Of a stretch of 64,000 nucleotides of DNA, positions 59,400-64,000 are shown piece after piece. The stretch spans positions 186,001-250,000 of the forward strand of contig QWDQ01000002.1 of assembly GCA_003868215.1 (NCBI GenBank), written 5' to 3'. The notes below the pieces were generated by a model. The model was not told where the DNA came from and did not search any database. It saw nothing but the letters and a program-made list of their open reading frames with translations. The stretch comes from Pseudophaeomoniella oleicola. Its lineage: Eukaryota; Ascomycota; Eurotiomycetes; Phaeomoniellales; Phaeomoniellaceae. How positions within the stretch are numbered: the first letter of the stretch is position 1; each line of letters starts with the position of its first letter. Both the position numbers and the translations under genes were made by a program.

Positions 59400-61311
59400 A
59401 CGAAACTAATGATGCCACGGCGTACCATTTCTCTCTCTGGCGGAATCGATCTCACATAGGAGGGTGTTTGGAATGAGCTGGGATAATGATGATTGGAAAA
59501 GCCTCCCCAGAAACGGACACTCAAAGAGCGGAAACAGGCGTAGGCCTTTTTGACGCTGGACGTAATGGAAGGAAACTTTTTTCTTCTCAATAGGCCTGTC
59601 TTGTTTTTTCTGCTCGCCATCATCATCTCCTTCACACACCTCTCTTATGTGTGTAGTACTACTGTACTTATTGGTTCCTTTCGTGATTGGAATGGCTCAA
59701 AAAATTTAACGGTTGCTTGCATTGCCTCTTCTTCTTCTTCTTCTACCTTTCCACCTTTTTGATAGTCTTTCTGGCTGGCGACAAACTACTTCTTCTTTCT
59801 TCTACTACTACTGGGGTAAACTACTATTATTACTACATACTTATCTTTTCACTCACGACTTTTCTTTTTATATCTCAGGTATCTATCAATCAATCATAGG
59901 GGAGGAGATGGTAAACGAAAATTCAATTAGCTCATTAAAAGTTCAATCTCATAGTAAACATATTTTTCTAGAACTGTAAACTCAACATTATTGTTCGAGC
60001 TCTGATAGCCAGACAGCCTCTTAAGACTCTTTCCGATATGGGACGGACGGACTGACTGACCTATGGTAACTTGCCAATCGTTGATATATTTCACTTTCTC
60101 AGTAAGTATCTTCCTCTTTCTCCCCCTCTCCTTTTCTCTCTCGTTTGTATACTATGATGTTGTAGTTGTAGTAGTAGAAGAAGAAGAAGAAGAACAGAAG
60201 TATCAATAAAGTTTTTCTCGAGAATGCTGGGGTTTAGGAATGTGACTAGCAGATTAGATACCACCAAGAAAACATGTAGTAGTTCGAGGGAAAGAAGAGC
60301 TCATATAAATCTTATTAGAGAAGGTAAGTTAGGACGGTAGGTCGTCAGTAAAGGAAGGAAGGTGAGGGAGGTGAGAGAGGTAATTACAGGTTGTACAATG
60401 TCGCGTTTGTTTGGGTAAGGAGTGAGTAGAGTAGGTATGGCATGTTGCGAATATATATATTCAGTCGTTATTGGGTAACAACAAACATCAACAACGTACG
60501 TAGTACAAGTCTACGAGATAGGGGTAACATACACATTAGTAGAAACAAAGAGGAGAACAACAATTCGATACTCTTCATCTACCTAGTTAAGCTGATAGTA
60601 GCTCTCACCGGTCCGACCAATGAATTCTTTGGTATTTCTACGAAGGTGTAACAAGGTCCTTGGAAGGATGAGATGTATACATATGTGGATGATTTCTAGG
60701 AACGAGCAAAAGAGTGGCAAGGTAATGGTGTTGATGGCGTATCTGTTATTTCCATCACTGTGAGAGGACAGTTTTTTCCGTTCGAGACAGGGAAGTAGAT
60801 TTCGAAAGACTGTCATGATCAAAAAAAAGTCCAGCAACAATGCCTGAAGCGATCGAGGCAGTATTGGCTAGGGAGGAGAAGCGGTCACTGTTGAATCTCT
60901 CAAATGTTAGTGTAGACCTTGCGCTGAATGTACTTCTTCGGGAGGTTCTTGAGAGGGTACTCGGCGACCATTATACGTCAGGGTCAGGACTCCGTCGGTG
61001 GAGAAGTCTCAGGTCGCGAGTCCCAGGTCGCGAGTCCCAGGTCGCGAGTCCCGTAGGCTCCAGGGCAGTGCCGGGTAGTCAGCACAAGCGCTCCGTAGAG
61101 GTGATCGCCCTGGCATAATTGCAATTGCGGTATGCCGGCAATGTTACGATGTATTGCCGCAAGCTATACATTAACACGGCAGGGAGGGAATCGACATTTT
61201 TCGGCTTGTGCTGATGTGGCTTGACCGCGGACCATTACTGGGATTGATGACGAAGAAACAGTCCAAGGACCCCTTCCTCCATTCCAAGAACAGAACTGGT
61301 TCAGACGGGAA
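59400..61311. other. Intergenic region with simple repeats
   Basis: Holds the 3' region of the secreted-protein gene, T/C-rich and GAA-type microsatellites (59725-59750 and 60177-60192) and a tandem repeat listed separately. A 92-codon ORF at 60840-61118 reads through that repeat and is not supported by any family. Confidence 0.45.
61010..61051. repeat. Three perfect copies of a 14-bp unit
   Basis: CAGGTCGCGAGTCC is repeated three times without a mismatch (61010-61023, 61024-61037, 61038-61051), GC-rich against an AT-rich surrounding. A minisatellite of recent origin, judging by the identity of the copies. Confidence 0.85.
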
Positions 61312-61329
61312 TCAGACGGGAATCAGACG
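61301..61329. repeat. 11-bp tandem repeat over the stop codon of the zinc-cluster gene
   Basis: TCAGACGGGAA occurs at 61301-61311 and 61312-61322, followed by a partial copy to 61329. The minus-strand stop TGA of the zinc-cluster gene is the complement of TCA at 61312. Because each unit carries the same stop, loss or gain of a unit would leave the encoded C-terminus RRLIPV unchanged. Confidence 0.8.
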
Positions 61330-62871
61330 CCGGCCCTGGCTTTCCCATTCTCGAGCTTTTTGAAGCCAGTCCTCACCGCTCCCCGCCCAGAACTCCTGCA
61401 GAAAATCCAGTACGAGGCGGTAATGGTTAAAGCCCGTGTTTTCAATCAGCATCCGGTACACCGATGTTGTGAGATCTCTCCGCATCCGCTTGCCGTGGCT
61501 TTCTAGCCCTGCGACAAAGACCGGCCATGGAAGATTCTGTAAGCATGCCGATATTTCTTCCAGCTCATCCAGTCGTTCGAAGAGCAGCGTCGCCGACCAT
61601 TCGACGTCCGGGTGATCTGGTGACAGCTTGTATACACCCTTGTAGGCGTAGAGTAGGGCAGCATGGTGGTATATGTCCACGAGACGCATAAAGTCATGGC
61701 ATTTTTGCTTATTATGCGGCAGCGTGAGCAGTCCCGCGGCCATCAGTGTCGAGCCACGAGCAACTTCAAACTTTCCACGGAGACTGCTCGGTGGGGGTAT
61801 TGATTTCATGGGAATCCCTAACGTCTTCGCACCGGCATCTCTGGACCAGAGGGTGACCTGATGTAGCAGCGTCAAAAACTCGGCAAAGACCACATCAGTC
61901 CGCCCAGGCTCAGGCAAGATGACTTCGCCGGTACATGTCGAGTCAAAAGTCGTTGTGCAAGCCAAAACGTCGTATATAGAAAGTTGGTTTTTCAGAAAGG
62001 TAAACAATTCATTATCCCGGCGGTTGACCGTAGCCAGTGCGTTGACTAGAGTACGGGCGGCTTGTCTGTGTGACTGCGCCGCAGCTGATTCGGAGCCAAT
62101 CATGGCATAGTTAGATAAGATGAGCATCGAGGCCAGCATCCATTCTGCCATTCCCGAGTTCATCTCGTTGCTAAGGTCGTTTCCTTCAGCCAGCCTTTGT
62201 GTGACCTTGTACACCTGCTGCGTAATCAACATGACGGCTGTATCGCAAGCCGACTTCGAAAATCCTAGGTCGATCTCAGAGGTAGAGGCAAGATGCTCAG
62301 CCGAGATAGCAAGAATGGCGAGCAGTAAGACCGGCTGCTGCTTGGCGAGAGGAAGTACAAGACGTCGATACTCATTCGTCTCTGAATCAAGCCATACCAT
62401 CAAGCCAGCTATCTCCTTGTCGTAGTGATCCAAAAGTTTGAAAATGATAGTCTCATCGGGAAAGTTGGGCATTAGTTCCGATCCAACCTCGGATGCCAGA
62501 CCTGTAGAACTGTGGCCGGGACTGATATGGCCAGGCGATATCCTCGAAGCTGACGAATCCGTCTCTGCATTCAGCTTGTTCGCCTTGGGCACTCCATTGG
62601 AAAGATCAGGGGCCTGTAGACCCCTGAATCTGCCCCTGACGGCAATGCCATTCGCCCACCGTAGATGGGATCCATATCCGGGACACTCAAGATTCCGCGT
62701 CGAACACTTGTAACAGTTGGGTAGTCCACGATCGCAGCGAATGCGTCTTCGCCTACAGGTTCTGCAATCTATCCAAACATCAGCTTGTTGGTTGAATTAC
62801 TTGCATGGTTGTCGGGGGAATTGACCTTCTTTCGCAGAGTTCCGGTGTAACCCGATTTCAGGAGAAGCCAT
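61312..62871 (-). CDS. Zn2Cys6 transcription factor
   Basis: Fungal zinc-cluster regulator with a C-terminal fungal-TF domain. Model: exons 62871-62826 and 62768-61312, 57-nt intron with an atypical GTCAAT donor, 500 aa. The cluster is complete: C17-x2-C20-x6-C27-x6-C34-x2-C37-x6-C44 (CRTCRRRRIRCDRGLPNC). Residues about 110-500 are helical with the features of DUF3468-type regulators (LVLPLAKQQPVLLLAILAIS, LASMLILSNYAMIG, FMRLVDIYHHAALLYAYKG). A second in-frame splice choice (intron 62762-62800, 39 nt, GTAATT donor) gives 506 aa and also supplies a Cys at the right place (CKTC instead of CRTC). Targets are unknown; no biosynthetic cluster is visible next to it, though the right-hand side of the window ends close by. 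Confidence 0.85.
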
Positions 62872-63497
62872 GATTACTTTGCGAGATCCGTGAACCACAG
62901 GTCAGTGAACCACATATCATTTTGACCATTTACATTATCGCCTTCACCGAAGCAGGCAATAATGAAGGCACAGTCAGGATGATATCGAAACGAGATAAGA
63001 AACGAATCGCCTCATTGGGTAAAATGTACGGAGTAACAGGTCGGTACATAGTGCCACTATTCGCTAAGCCCAAAATGGTTATACACAATAAATACCAAAT
63101 CCCCCAGGTCTGAGCTAGATTTATCCAACAATCATATAGAAGATGTGTACTATCTGTCAAATCGGTTTGTTCGGGGGTCAAGCTAGGGCGAGGATTCTGA
63201 AATTGAGAGGTAGATAGGTCGCTAAGAGGGTGAGGCCCAATAAATCAAATTAGAAGACCAGAGTTGATACGCTATGCTGTAACTACCTATAATTGTACTT
63301 TTTGTGTTCATACATGTACATAATATGCCCCCTTCCATGAGATCCGGAGTGAAATACAAATGACACCACTGCTTCCATTACCGATGCCGTGGAGAGAAGA
63401 CTCTGTTTCATCCAGTGACTCTCCTTGGCCCCTCTCGTTTCCCAGAACAACAGAGAGTTGAATGACAGGTGTCTCCAAACCGACTGGCACAGGAACA
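62872..63497. other. Upstream region of the zinc-cluster gene
   Basis: Promoter of the zinc-cluster gene and 3' region of the membrane-protein gene, both minus strand. Nothing else recognised. Confidence 0.4.
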
Positions 63498-64000
63498 TCA
63501 AAGCCATTTATACCCAAACCACCACGCCCAGGCCACTGGGCCCAGAAACCCCGCCAGCGATCCCCAAGCTCCCAACTCGCAAATACACCAAACCCACAAC
63601 GTGCCCACGCTGGGCGTCTTCTTCATAACGGCATAGTACCCTGCCTCATTCGTGGTGGTGACGAGATAGCACCCGGCGAGGTTCGCGACGATTAGGTGCG
63701 AAGTCTGTACGATGTGATGTATCGTCGTCGAACCGCGAAAACGATCCGTGAGAGACGCAGGAAATAGGTAGCCGTGCGTGAGGTGGACGAGGAAGGTCAG
63801 GATGGGAAAGGCGGTGAAGACCGTTTGGAGGAAGAGTGTGGACAAAGAGAGTGATTGGGCGTATTGGTGGGCTGTGAGGACGGAAAGGGTGAAGTGGATG
63901 GATGCGAGGGGGAGGGACAGGAAGAGGGTTGAGAGGATGGGATAGTACGGTCCTTTCCCGTCTTCCTCTTCGGCGTAGCCTTCACTGTCTTGCTCTCTAG
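63498..64000 (-). CDS. C-terminal part of a four-TM membrane protein
   Basis: The minus-strand frame is open from the window edge to the stop at 63498, giving about 167 residues; the start lies to the right. Four hydrophobic helices are visible: YYPILSTLFLSLPLASIHF, a second around LFLQTVFTAFPILTFLVHL, a third around TSHLIVANLAGCYLVTT and a last around WVWCICELGAWGSLAGFLG, with a Trp-rich end (AWAWWFGYKWL). The arrangement is that of small fungal integral membrane proteins; I do not recognise the family. An acidic lead-in (EGYAEEEDGKG) precedes the first helix, so more protein or an exon lies upstream. No in-frame ATG is certain inside the window. Confidence 0.65.
   Translation of the reverse strand, partial: REQDSEGYAEEEDGKGPYYPILSTLFLSLPLASIHFTLSVLTAHQYAQSLSLSTLFLQTVFTAFPILTFLVHLTHGYLFPASLTDRFRGSTTIHHIVQTSHLIVANLAGCYLVTTTNEAGYYAVMKKTPSVGTLWVWCICELGAWGSLAGFLGPVAWAWWFGYKWL

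Noticed and set aside
60840-61118. 92-codon plus-strand ORF before the zinc-cluster gene
   Set aside because: Its second half is made by the 14-bp minisatellite, composition is Arg/Ser-rich, and no family or splice partners were recognised.

Overview
The window is protein-coding DNA from a filamentous ascomycete (Pezizomycotina). The evidence is compact genes with short introns (mostly 45-75 nt) that often carry a CTAAC branch site, clear fungal orthologues (SomA/Flo8-type LisH regulator, Nha1 antiporter, Spg1 GTPase, Aim19, Ufd2, a Zn2Cys6 transcription factor), and 5' regions rich in CT tracts. The class within Pezizomycotina cannot be fixed from sequence alone. No rRNA, tRNA, CRISPR or transposon gene was recognised. 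This is a core chromosomal region.

Layout: 1-8 kb holds the 3' end of an unknown acidic protein, a multi-pass membrane protein, a tail-anchored protein with a fungal DUF7924-like domain, and the WD-repeat protein Wdr8/WRAP73. 8.4-15 kb holds the LisH regulator SomA and a 4.2 kb stretch without a recognisable gene. 15-19 kb holds an NmrA-like protein, the TRAPP subunit Bet3 (with a 9-nt exon and a GC-AG intron) and the U5 snRNP WD protein SNRNP40. 20-30 kb holds a two-TM fungal protein, Nha1, a doubtful small ORF, and a proline-rich transglutaminase-like protein. 30-42 kb holds Spg1, Cdc48, a PPPDE-thioredoxin-PUL fusion, a secreted TAP-like hydrolase and an HSBP1-like coiled coil. 42-52 kb holds an ABCC transporter with eight exons, a small Sus1/ENY2-like protein, an ER-type DnaJ protein and Aim19. 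52-64 kb holds Ufd2, a secreted Ala/Ser/Thr-rich protein, a Zn2Cys6 factor, and the 3' part of a four-TM membrane protein.

The most coherent functional theme is the Cdc48 pathway. CDC48, a PUL-domain protein lying tail-to-tail with it, an ER-type J-protein and the E4 ligase UFD2 lie within about 22 kb. PUL and Ufd2 are known families of binders of the Cdc48 C-terminal tail, and that tail is present here. A second pattern is an exact 12-bp palindrome, TACTACGTAGTA, found at four separate intergenic sites. Exon boundaries below were worked out by hand from splice signals, frame and family conservation. Genes whose spliced length and conserved motifs agree have the highest confidence.
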